NCBI GenBank assembly: GCA_013822735.1
Contig: PNKZ01000032.1
Span: 1 to 49,658 of the forward strand
Direction of reading: 5' to 3'
Source of the DNA: Pirellula sp.
Lineage (GTDB): Bacteria > Planctomycetota > Planctomycetia > Pirellulales > PNKZ01
Length of the DNA: 49,658 nt
Part shown: piece by piece, positions 43,457 to 49,658 of the stretch
Layout of the letters: each line of letters opens with the position of its first letter
How positions within the stretch are numbered: position 1 is the first letter of the stretch
Position numbers and translations under genes: made by a program
The notes under the pieces: generated by a model
Told to the model about the DNA's origin: nothing
The model's database searches: none
The model's input: the letters and a program-made list of their open reading frames with translations, nothing else

Positions 43457-44281
43457 CTACTTAATGTAATCGGCATCGAGCCGGTAAAGAACCTGTTTCC
43501 CTACGTCGCTCGATTGAAAATTCGCGACGTGGAACGTGCCGGCAACGTGGCGCAGCTGGCGGTCGTAGCTGGTGTCGAGGCCCGGCGCGAGCTCGACGAA
43601 CACCATGTCCGACGGCGGGGGCTGGCCGCCGAAGCAGCAATCGCCGTTGTCGCGGCAGAGCACAAACCGCGTGACGCCCGTCTCATGCGGCGGCGGAAAC
43701 ATATAACCCTTGATGAATACGCGCTTCCCTTCCAGGTCCATCGCTTGCGGCGACGCGAAGTTCCGCATCCGTTCGTCCGGGTTTTTCAACTGCTCGTAAC
43801 TGATGCGCTCGTATCCTTCGGGCACTTCATTCACATAGCGAAACGCCCCCCAGCCGACGCTCGCCAGCAAGAAAAACGCCGAGAGGGCCAGCCCGATCCG
43901 CGCTTGCTTCGCTCCGGAGAGTTCGTCGGGCCGGCTGCGAATGCGTTGCAAAGCCGTGAGGCCGAGCACCACGCCGAGCGCCGGCACCGCTTTCAGAATC
44001 CAGAAGTCCAACAGCGCGATGACCGAGATCGCGCCGATCACAAGGCTGATCACCGCCGACGCGCTCAAGGCACGATACTGGCCGTAATCGTCGACCGAGG
44101 CGGCCGCCGGCGCGGCGCTGAAGAGCGACGCCGGAGTTGCGACACCCGACGGGGCGTCGGTCGAGACTTCGGGAGCGGCAGCTTCTGTCGTGGCGGGCGT
44201 CATATTCGAGTTCGTCCGGTTGCCTACGGCGGCATCTTGGTTGCGAACTAGAAATTCTATCCGGCTGCTGCTGCGCGACAT
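43457..44281 (-). CDS. Membrane-anchored DUF3299-type protein
   Basis: 274 residues from ATG 44281; ATG 44203 (MTPATTEAAAPEV) is an alternative. Residues about 70-150 contain two or three membrane helices (ALSASAVISLVIGAISVIAL; IGLALSAFFLLASVGWGAF). The DUF3299 domain follows (about 180-274): KRVFIKGYMFPP, RFVLCRDNGDCCFGGQPPP and VFVELAPGLDTSYD. It shares CCFG with the lipoprotein DUF3299 gene just downstream, so the two may form a heteromeric unit of the same transporter. The CPFC paralogue 1 gene lies 63 nt upstream on the same strand. Confidence 0.8.
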   Translation of the reverse strand: MSRSSSRIEFLVRNQDAAVGNRTNSNMTPATTEAAAPEVSTDAPSGVATPASLFSAAPAAASVDDYGQYRALSASAVISLVIGAISVIALLDFWILKAVPALGVVLGLTALQRIRSRPDELSGAKQARIGLALSAFFLLASVGWGAFRYVNEVPEGYERISYEQLKNPDERMRNFASPQAMDLEGKRVFIKGYMFPPPHETGVTRFVLCRDNGDCCFGGQPPPSDMVFVELAPGLDTSYDRQLRHVAGTFHVANFQSSDVGKQVLYRLDADYIK

Positions 44282-44344
44282 GTTAGAAATTCGTGGGACT
44301 CCGGCGGCGTGCGGCCCGCACGCTTGCGGACTCCGCCCTGGAAA

Positions 44345-45637
44345 CTACGGGTTCGCGGGAACGGTCACCGGCGTCGGAGCCGTCGCGGCAGGTTCGGAAC
44401 CGGCGGGCTTCTCCGCGGCGATCGTCTTCTCGGCCGACTTGTCTTGCGACTCGGCCTTACCTGTCGATTCGGCGCTCGTGCCGGGCGCCGTCGGGTAATA
44501 GTTCATGGCCCGCTTCACGACGTCCGGGTCGATCTTCGCGAGCTCGTCCAAATGCTTCTTCGCTTCCGGCAGCGGGCAGGCCCGCAAGTAGTTCACCACC
44601 GGCAAGCGAACCCACGACGATTCTTCGTTCGCGTCTTTGAAGAGCTGCACGAGGCGATCCATCACGGTCCAATCTTGCCAGCGCGTGAGGTCGGGAATGA
44701 TCAAGTCGGCCAACGTCGGCCGGCTGAGCATGTGCCGCATCCCTTCCTTCAAACGATCGCGCGAAATCGCGTCGGTCTCTTGGCCGATAAAACGCAGGGC
44801 CATGATGGCCGAGTAGGTGTCGGTGTATTCGGCGTCTTTATTCTTCAGGAACATGTCTTCGATCAGCGGCATGCCGTCGGGGCCGCGCAGCGAAAGGTAG
44901 CTGCCGATCATGGCGTCGAGCGCCGTGCGGATTTGGCGGTCGTCGTTCTTGATCAGCTCTTCGAGGAACGTCACGTCGGCCTGCGTGCCGCAAACGCTGA
45001 GCATGCAGAGATACAACCGGCGACGGCTCGTGCTCACATTCGGGTCTTTGATCCAAGCGATGAGCTTGTCGTGCACCATGCGCGGCTTCAGATCCTTGAG
45101 CTCCGCGTACGGCGCCTTGGCGAACTCGTCGTAGCTATCGGCGGCCAGCAGTGAATCGGCGTCTTCAAAGTATTCTTGGAAGAAGGCCAGGCGGTCGGCC
45201 CCGTTGTCCGGCAGCTTCGGCAGCTTGGTGACGTATTCGATGGCCCGATCGCTCATCGCGGTCGGCGTACCCCAGGCGAGGTTCGCCGGGTCGATGCCGA
45301 AGGCGAGGAACTTCGTGCCGATCGGCTTCTCGCCGAAATAAAGAATCTTGATCGTCGCCGGCTTGCCGTCGGCGGCGGGCTTCAAGTGCTCGCCCCCTTT
45401 GATCGCCGAGAGCACTTCAAAGGTGCACTCGCTCGCTTCCGGCGGGGCATCGGCCGGTTGCTCGGCGGGACGATTCACCAGCTTGCAGATCACCGCCACA
45501 TCGTTCGACTTGATGTCTTCCGAGAGCGTGGTTTGCGCGGCGCTGCAAAACGGGCAGGCCGACGCTTGCCGCAGGCCCGTCAGGTCGACGACCAACGCCG
45601 CGAGAGCGACCAGCGCGAACAGCTTCGATTTCCGCAT
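44345..45637 (-). CDS. Secreted CPFC-motif protein, paralogue 1
   Basis: 430 residues from ATG 45637. The signal peptide (MRKSKLFALVALAALVVDLT) ends near QASA and is followed by CPFCSAAQTTLSEDI, so a CxxC is the first feature of the mature protein. After a beta-like segment (VAVICKLVNR; ATIKILYFGEKPIGTKFLAF) comes a helical HEAT-like region (about 175-385) and a Glu/Ala/Pro-rich tail. It starts 32 nt after the permease stop codon, consistent with translation from the same transcript. The paralogue is at 41341-42462. Function unknown; the context suggests metal handling. Confidence 0.75.
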   Translation of the reverse strand: MRKSKLFALVALAALVVDLTGLRQASACPFCSAAQTTLSEDIKSNDVAVICKLVNRPAEQPADAPPEASECTFEVLSAIKGGEHLKPAADGKPATIKILYFGEKPIGTKFLAFGIDPANLAWGTPTAMSDRAIEYVTKLPKLPDNGADRLAFFQEYFEDADSLLAADSYDEFAKAPYAELKDLKPRMVHDKLIAWIKDPNVSTSRRRLYLCMLSVCGTQADVTFLEELIKNDDRQIRTALDAMIGSYLSLRGPDGMPLIEDMFLKNKDAEYTDTYSAIMALRFIGQETDAISRDRLKEGMRHMLSRPTLADLIIPDLTRWQDWTVMDRLVQLFKDANEESSWVRLPVVNYLRACPLPEAKKHLDELAKIDPDVVKRAMNYYPTAPGTSAESTGKAESQDKSAEKTIAAEKPAGSEPAATAPTPVTVPANP

Positions 45638-45669
45638 GGGACAGTTCCCTTAATGGACATTCCAGAGCT

Positions 45670-47094
45670 TTACGCCGAATTACTTAGCGCTCGCGAGACG
45701 TCGGTCTTGTATGCCGCACGGGCCGGGAAGTACCCGACGACGCCGGCCAGCAACACCAGGCCCGGGAGCAATACTAATTCTATCGGCACGACCAAGACCC
45801 CTTCCATAAAGGGTATCTCCATAGTTGGGAACTGGAAAGCGCCGATTTCGACCCCCGTTCGGGCCAATATATAAGGCCCGGCGAGTCCGATGAGCAGGTG
45901 GCCGAGCACAAACCCCGCCACGCCGCCGCAAAGCGCCAGTAGCAGCGATTCCAGCATCACTACCGATAGCACGCTGCCGCGACTCGCACCGAGCGACCGC
46001 ATGATCGCGATCTCGCGCCGGCGCTCGTTCATCGAATTGTAGATGCCGACGACAATGCTCACCGCCGCCACGACCACGATCAGCACGGCGATCACCAGCA
46101 GGATGGTCGCGATCGGGCCGATGAAGCGATCCATCAAACCGGAAATGATCTGCAACGGAAACACGGCCTGCGCGACGCTGCCTTCGTTGATATCTTTCGA
46201 CACCGTCATCGCCGCCGTCGGGCTATTGGCGTAGTTCACGCGCACGAGAATCGCCGTCACTTCGCGCTCTTCTTCCGGCAGCGGACCGTGGTGATGTTCG
46301 CCGCTCTTCGAATGGCCGTCGAGTAGGAAGAACCCTTCCATGTTGACGAACAGCGCTTGATCGTTGGGCGTACCGGTCGGCGCGAGGACGCCGACGATCT
46401 TAAACGGCTCATGCTTATGTCCGTCGCCCCCTTCCGTCACGCCGTGCGTCGGCTCAAACGTATCGCCGACGCCGAGGCCCGTCGTGCGCGCGACGATCGA
46501 ACCGATGACCGCTTCCATAAAGTGGGGCGGCGCGGCGTGGTCGTGATGGTGCTCTTCTTCCTCGTCGTCGTCAGGGCTCACCATCGTCGGCTGACGCGGC
46601 TTCTCGTGTGCGTGATCATGATCGTGGTCGTGTTCTTCGCCGGCGGCGTGGGCCGCTTCCGCGCCGAAGTTGCGACCGGCCGCGAACTGATACTTCTTTC
46701 CCGCCCCGTACTCCAACCGATCGAACATGGCCGGCGTGGTGCCGACGACGCGGTAACTCTCGAAACTATCGCCCAAGCAATACGGCACGGCCGTTTCGAC
46801 ATACGGCGCGTAGCGACCGCCGGGCTGGAACTCCTTGTAGAAGGTCCAAGGAATGTTCTCGATGGGACGATCGAAGTGGTACACGGTGTTGAGCACCAGC
46901 TGCGCGGCGCCACCCTTCGCGCCCACGATCATTTCGTAACCGCCGGCCCCGCGACGAAACGTGTGGCTCACGGCGCTATACGCCATGAGCACGGCCACGA
47001 TGAGCGCCACGCCGAGCGCCATGGAAAGAATGGTGAGCGTCGAGCCGAGCCCGCGCTGCTGGATGCTTCTGAGCGCTATCTTCCAAAGTGACAT
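45670..47094 (-). CDS. FtsX/MacB-type ABC permease with histidine-rich periplasmic domain
   Basis: 474 residues. The first membrane helix (about 18-40) precedes a long periplasmic domain, and three C-terminal helices (about 310-345, 365-395, 425-450) with YNSMNERRREIAIMRSLGAS complete the FtsX/MacB topology. The periplasmic domain opens with GGYEMIVGAKGGAAQLV, typical of a subgroup of such permeases. It carries histidine clusters: His 155, 157, 159, 161 and 163; 182-184 and 186; 226 and 228; 261; 267-269, the first two embedded in acidic stretches. These look like transition-metal binding loops, which other MacB/LolC proteins do not have. It partners the adjacent LolD-type ATPase. Confidence 0.88.
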   Translation of the reverse strand: MSLWKIALRSIQQRGLGSTLTILSMALGVALIVAVLMAYSAVSHTFRRGAGGYEMIVGAKGGAAQLVLNTVYHFDRPIENIPWTFYKEFQPGGRYAPYVETAVPYCLGDSFESYRVVGTTPAMFDRLEYGAGKKYQFAAGRNFGAEAAHAAGEEHDHDHDHAHEKPRQPTMVSPDDDEEEEHHHDHAAPPHFMEAVIGSIVARTTGLGVGDTFEPTHGVTEGGDGHKHEPFKIVGVLAPTGTPNDQALFVNMEGFFLLDGHSKSGEHHHGPLPEEEREVTAILVRVNYANSPTAAMTVSKDINEGSVAQAVFPLQIISGLMDRFIGPIATILLVIAVLIVVVAAVSIVVGIYNSMNERRREIAIMRSLGASRGSVLSVVMLESLLLALCGGVAGFVLGHLLIGLAGPYILARTGVEIGAFQFPTMEIPFMEGVLVVPIELVLLPGLVLLAGVVGYFPARAAYKTDVSRALSNSA

Positions 47095-47101
47095 GTTTGG
47101 G

Positions 47102-47207
47102 AGTAGCTAGTAGCTGGTTGCTAGTAGCTAGTTAAAGAGGATTGTCGAATTTCAAAACTAGCTACTAGCAACTAGCTACCAGCTACTTTTCTCAGCTACT
47201 AGCTACT
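47102..47207. repeat. TAGCTACTAGCTAC-family inverted repeat between ATPase and permease genes
   Basis: Arms 47102-47132 and 47156-47188, with a further partial unit 47193-47207. The ATPase stop codon (TGA on the minus strand, 47192-47194) and its last residues KVASS are encoded inside the repeat. A second family member is at 27872-27966. Confidence 0.85.
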
Positions 47208-47860
47208 TTGTTGATCTCTTCCAGCCGCTCGACGCGGGTAAACTGCGCGCTCACTTCCGGTGCGTGCGTCACGACCACCAGGGCGACGCTCTCTTCGCGG
47301 CAAGTGTCGCGCACCAGGTCGAGCACTTGCTGTTGGTGGCGCGAGTCGATGCTTGCCGTCGGTTCGTCGGCCAGCATCACCTTCGGACGATTCACCAGCG
47401 CTCGGGCCACGGCCGTGCGCTGTTGCTCGCCGACGGAGAGCATCGCCGGCTTATGGTCGAACCGTTTCCCTAGGCCGACGCGCTCGAGCAGGTGCTTCGC
47501 TCGGGCTTCGTCCGGCTTGCGGCCGCAGAAGCTCATGCCGAGCAACACGTTTTCAAGCGCCGAAAAGCCTGCGAGCAAGTTGAACGTTTGAAAGACGTAG
47601 CCGATGTTGTTGGCGCGAAACATGTCGCGGCCGACTTCGTTGAGCTGCGTAATGTCGGTGCCGTTGATCTGCACCCTGCCAGCATCAGGCCGGGAGATCC
47701 CCGCGATGATATGGAGCAGCGTCGTTTTGCCGCTCCCCGAGCCGCCGACCAGCGCGAGCTGCTCGCCCGCCGCAACTTCGAAGCGCGGCACGTTGAGAAT
47801 CGGCAGCGGCTCGCCGTCGGGCAAGCGGAACGACTTTTGAACGTTTTCGACCAGCAACAT
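47192..47860 (-). CDS. LolD/MacB-type ABC transporter ATPase
   Basis: 222 residues, a standalone ATP-binding subunit. Walker A GGSGSGKTT (about 39-47), Q-loop in VFQTFNLLAGF, signature LSVGEQQRTAVARAL (LSVGE instead of LSGGQ), Walker B VMLADEPTASID and H-loop VVVTHAPE. It energises the FtsX-type permease encoded next. It is the first gene of the run 47860 to 41341. A TTGCAA-N5-TTGCAA palindrome lies 96 nt upstream of its start. The last five codons (KVASS) come from a spacer repeat, so the natural C-terminus may once have been different. Confidence 0.92.
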   Translation of the reverse strand: MLLVENVQKSFRLPDGEPLPILNVPRFEVAAGEQLALVGGSGSGKTTLLHIIAGISRPDAGRVQINGTDITQLNEVGRDMFRANNIGYVFQTFNLLAGFSALENVLLGMSFCGRKPDEARAKHLLERVGLGKRFDHKPAMLSVGEQQRTAVARALVNRPKVMLADEPTASIDSRHQQQVLDLVRDTCREESVALVVVTHAPEVSAQFTRVERLEEINKVASS

Positions 47861-47878
47861 GCGAGAGACCTACAAGAG

Positions 47879-47907
47879 GACGGAACGCCGCGGAGGGCGG
47901 TCCCTAC
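47879..47907. repeat. GGAACGCC hairpin module in the ABC operon leader
   Basis: A variant of the TGTAGGGAACGCC family in inverse orientation (CGGAACGCCGCGGAGGGCGG…). It lies between the operator-like palindrome and the ATPase start, so it would be in the leader RNA. Confidence 0.65.
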
Positions 47908-47955
47908 AAATGCCAAGCCGCAGTTCGCAGCGACCAGAACCGCATTGTCTCCGAT

Positions 47956-47972
47956 TTGCAACAGAATTGCAA
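47956..47972. promoter_or_regulatory. Operator-like palindrome TTGCAA-N5-TTGCAA
   Basis: TTGCAA (47956-47961), CAGAA, TTGCAA (47967-47972): perfect 6-bp half sites with a 5-bp spacer. This is the form I recall for the Nur-type (Fur family) box, tTGCaa-N5-ttGCAA, in Streptomyces. On the minus strand the palindrome also offers a TTGCAA -35-like element with GACAAT 17 bp further on, so a bound repressor would cover the promoter. Assignment to the Fur-family protein at 19777-20226 is inference. Confidence 0.5.
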
Positions 47973-48016
47973 GAACGCGACGACCCGCTAAACAAGCCGC
48001 CACACGCATTCCAGCA

Positions 48017-48170
48017 AGGGAGATAGGGGGATGAGAAGGGGATGGTGGGGATGTCGGAGATAAGAATTGTTGAGACTGAAAAGCGTCGTCGATTGTGCTT
48101 CACATGAATACATGCAGCTTTGTTTTCCGATCTCCTTATCTCCTTCTCATCCCCCTATCCCCTTTTCCGA
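48017..48170. repeat. Inverted repeat of the GATAGGGGGATGAGAAGGGG family
   Basis: Left arm 48018-48065 (GGGAGATAGGGGGATGAGAA…) and right arm 48127-48168 (CTCCTTATCTCCTTCTCATC…) with an AT-richer loop of about 60 nt. It ends 24 nt before the dehydrogenase start. Confidence 0.8.
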
Positions 48171-48193
48171 AATGAAACGCTAACGTTACTGGC

Positions 48194-49252
48194 ATGAAGA
48201 CTTACAGAATTGCGTTGTATCCCGGCGACGGCATCGGGCCGGAAGTCGTCGACCAAGCGGTGCGCGTGCTCGATGCCGTGCAGGCGCGCCACGGATTCCA
48301 GCTCGACTACGTCCGTTTGCCGTGGGGCTTCGACTATTGGCGCGAGCATGGCCGCGTGGTGCCGGAAGATTTTCTCGACGTGCTGCGCCCGTTCGACGCC
48401 ATCTTGCTCGGCGCGGTCGGTTGGCCCGCGACGCTGCCCGACCATGTGACGCTCGCGCCGCTGGTAAAGATTCGCCAGACGTTCGAGCAGTATGCCTGCA
48501 TTCGGCCGGCGAAGTTGCTGCCCGGCGTGAAGAGCGTGCTCGTCGGCAAAGGTCCGGCGGAGATCGACTTCGTCGTCCTGCGTGAAAACTCGGAAGGGGA
48601 GTACGTCGACTCCGGCAGCCGGTTTCGCCAAGGACAAGACGACGAGGTGGCGCTGCAGACGGCGATCCACACCCGTCGCGGCGTCGAACGTATTCTTCGC
48701 TTCGGCTTCGAGATGGCCCGGAAGCGCCGTAAGCGGCTGACGATGATCACCAAATCGAACGCGCAGCGCTTCGCCTACACGCTTTGGGACGACCTACTCG
48801 AACTTGTGAAGCCCGACTATCCGGACGTGTCGGCCGACAAGCTCCACTGCGACGCGGCGGCGATGGACTTCGTCCGCCGGCCCGAGCGGTTCGACGTCGT
48901 CGTCGCCTCGAACTTGTTCGGCGACCTGCTTACGGACCTCGGCGGCGTGATCGGCGGCGGTCTCGGACTGGCCCCCAGCACCAATACGAATCCGGAGCGG
49001 AAGTATCCGTCGATGTTCGAGCCGGTGCACGGCAGCGCGCCGGACATCGCGGGGCAGGGCATTGCCAACCCGGTGGCACAGGTACTCAGCGCGGCGATGA
49101 TGCTCGAGTGGCTCGGCGAAGACGCCGGTGCGACCACGATCCGCCGCGCCGTCGAACAAACGCTGGCCGCCGGCAAGCACACGCCGGACCTCGGCGGCGC
49201 GCTGACGACGTCGCAAATGGGCGACGCGCTGGTGCAGGCCTGCGGCGGCTGA
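48194..49252 (+). CDS. Tartrate/D-malate-type dehydrogenase (isopropylmalate dehydrogenase family)
   Basis: 352 residues, full length. The N-terminus MKTYRIALYPGDGIGPEVVD and LLGAVGWPATLPDH are close to tartrate/D-malate dehydrogenases rather than leucine-pathway enzymes, which have a different substrate loop. Other blocks: VVLRENSEGEY (substrate and cofactor contacts), TRRGVERILRFGFEMA, MITKSNA and DVVVASNLFGDLLTDLGG (metal-binding Asp), then FEPVHGSAPDIAGQGIANP (NAD-binding loop). The family oxidatively decarboxylates beta-hydroxyacids with NAD and Mg/Mn. Leu, isocitrate or homoisocitrate roles are less likely. No leuC/leuD is adjacent. Confidence 0.85.
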   Translation: MKTYRIALYPGDGIGPEVVDQAVRVLDAVQARHGFQLDYVRLPWGFDYWREHGRVVPEDFLDVLRPFDAILLGAVGWPATLPDHVTLAPLVKIRQTFEQYACIRPAKLLPGVKSVLVGKGPAEIDFVVLRENSEGEYVDSGSRFRQGQDDEVALQTAIHTRRGVERILRFGFEMARKRRKRLTMITKSNAQRFAYTLWDDLLELVKPDYPDVSADKLHCDAAAMDFVRRPERFDVVVASNLFGDLLTDLGGVIGGGLGLAPSTNTNPERKYPSMFEPVHGSAPDIAGQGIANPVAQVLSAAMMLEWLGEDAGATTIRRAVEQTLAAGKHTPDLGGALTTSQMGDALVQACGG

Positions 49253-49253
49253 G

Positions 49254-49325
49254 TTTTGAATGATGAGTTATGACTGGCGTGCAAGTACGTCGTTCGTAAC
49301 ACATCATTCATAACTCATAACTTTC
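49254..49325. repeat. Inverted repeat of the ATGATGAGTTATGAC family
   Basis: Left arm GAATGATGAGTTATGAC (49258-49274) and right arm CATCATTCATAACTCATAAC (49302-49321), starting within a few bases of the dehydrogenase stop codon. Confidence 0.75.
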
Positions 49326-49658
49326 CGCGGAGCGGAAGAAGGACGGAATCAGCACGCCGTTCTCAAACCCCTGCAGGTGTTTCGCGCGGATGGAAAGGGC
49401 ATCTCGGATACCCCGGCTGCGCTTGCGCGACCCTGGGCTCCGTGGTGAAACACCTTCGGTGTTTTGGCTGCCCGAGAATAAATCGGCCGGCCAAAAATCG
49501 CCTGGAAATAGGGGCGGCGTTTTTGGGAGAATGCGGCGTGATTCTTGGTGTCGTGTTGGGCCCGGCGGCTAAAGTGGGGTGACGCATGTTGCAAGATCGA
49601 CGTAAGTGCCGCGCACTAAATCAGCGAAATGCGCACAAACGGAGCCCCGAAGTGCGCG
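49326..49658. other. Gene-free end of window with a decayed planctomycete spacer repeat
   Basis: No credible gene. The stretch 49360-49486 (ATCTCGGATACCCCGGCTGC… and …GTGAAACACCTTCGGTGTTT) resembles a spacer repeat I associate with planctomycete genomes, but I see only one copy. GGTGAAACACC/TCGGTGTTTTGG near 49443-49465 is a small hairpin. The last 70 bases show nothing; a gene could begin beyond the window. Confidence 0.45.

Larger units (their letters stand above)
47861..48193. other. 333-bp divergent spacer: operator-like palindrome and two repeats
   Basis: It separates the ABC operon (minus) from the dehydrogenase gene (plus). It contains a GGAACGCC repeat module (47879-47907), the TTGCAA palindrome (47956-47972) and a GATAGGGGGATGAG inverted repeat (48017-48170). 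No open frame of note. Confidence 0.5.

Noticed and set aside
1-49658. tRNA, rRNA or tmRNA genes
   Set aside because: I found no cloverleaf with a TTCGAAT-type T-loop or rRNA-like stretch by eye; a covariance search could still find one.

Overview
The window looks like chromosomal DNA of a planctomycete, most likely of the Pirellulales type. The evidence is a GC-rich sequence with long antisense shadow frames, a secreted sulfatase, a sialate O-acetylesterase, CehA-type and neutral-ceramidase-type secreted hydrolases, two proteins starting with a secreted CPFC motif, a Minf_1886-type protein next to a PSP1 protein, and intergenic spacers filled with the inverted repeats typical of that group (the kind that give spurious ORFs reading WCLVIGHW or IQHSAF). 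I see no rRNA, tRNA, CRISPR array, prophage or transposase gene.

Layout. 0-15 kb: mostly secreted hydrolases. These are a ceramidase-like/SGNH fusion, a CehA-like metallohydrolase, a TPR-redoxin protein, a double cyanophycinase-like protein, a sulfatase, a sialate O-acetylesterase, aminopeptidase P and a secreted protein of unknown function. 15-20 kb: PAP2 phosphatase, a GT39-type glycosyltransferase, and a protein joining a terpenoid-cyclase-like toroid to a methyltransferase. 19.8-23.5 kb: a Fur-family regulator divergent from uvrA. 23.7-31 kb: a putative lipoprotein, a Tat-exported metallophosphoesterase, an HDOD protein with a lost GGDEF signature, a site-2 protease, an EamA transporter and an HpcH/HpaI aldolase. 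31-39.2 kb: a FecR-like membrane protein, an Nramp-like transporter, an LptD-like outer-membrane protein and diacylglycerol kinase. 39.2-47.9 kb: a minus-strand run of ten genes. 48.2-49.3 kb: a tartrate/D-malate-type dehydrogenase.

The most interesting gene set is the minus-strand run from 47860 down to 41341. It holds a LolD-type ATPase, an FtsX/MacB-type permease with several histidine clusters in its periplasmic domain, a secreted CPFC protein, two DUF3299-type proteins (both with a CCFG motif) and a second, paralogous CPFC protein. I infer an envelope transition-metal handling system, perhaps for zinc. A 17-bp palindrome, TTGCAA-N5-TTGCAA, lies 96 nt upstream of the first gene and has the form known for some Fur-family (Nur-type) operators. 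A Fur-family gene sits elsewhere in the window.

The second theme is the spacers. At least a dozen unrelated inverted-repeat families occupy nearly every gap above about 80 bp, in all gene orientations. Some run into coding sequence: they supply the stop codons of uvrA and the ATPase and part of the sulfatase signal peptide. A separate small hairpin occurs three times upstream of minus-strand genes, with conserved flank CCATTTAGCCG and stems that differ but stay paired.
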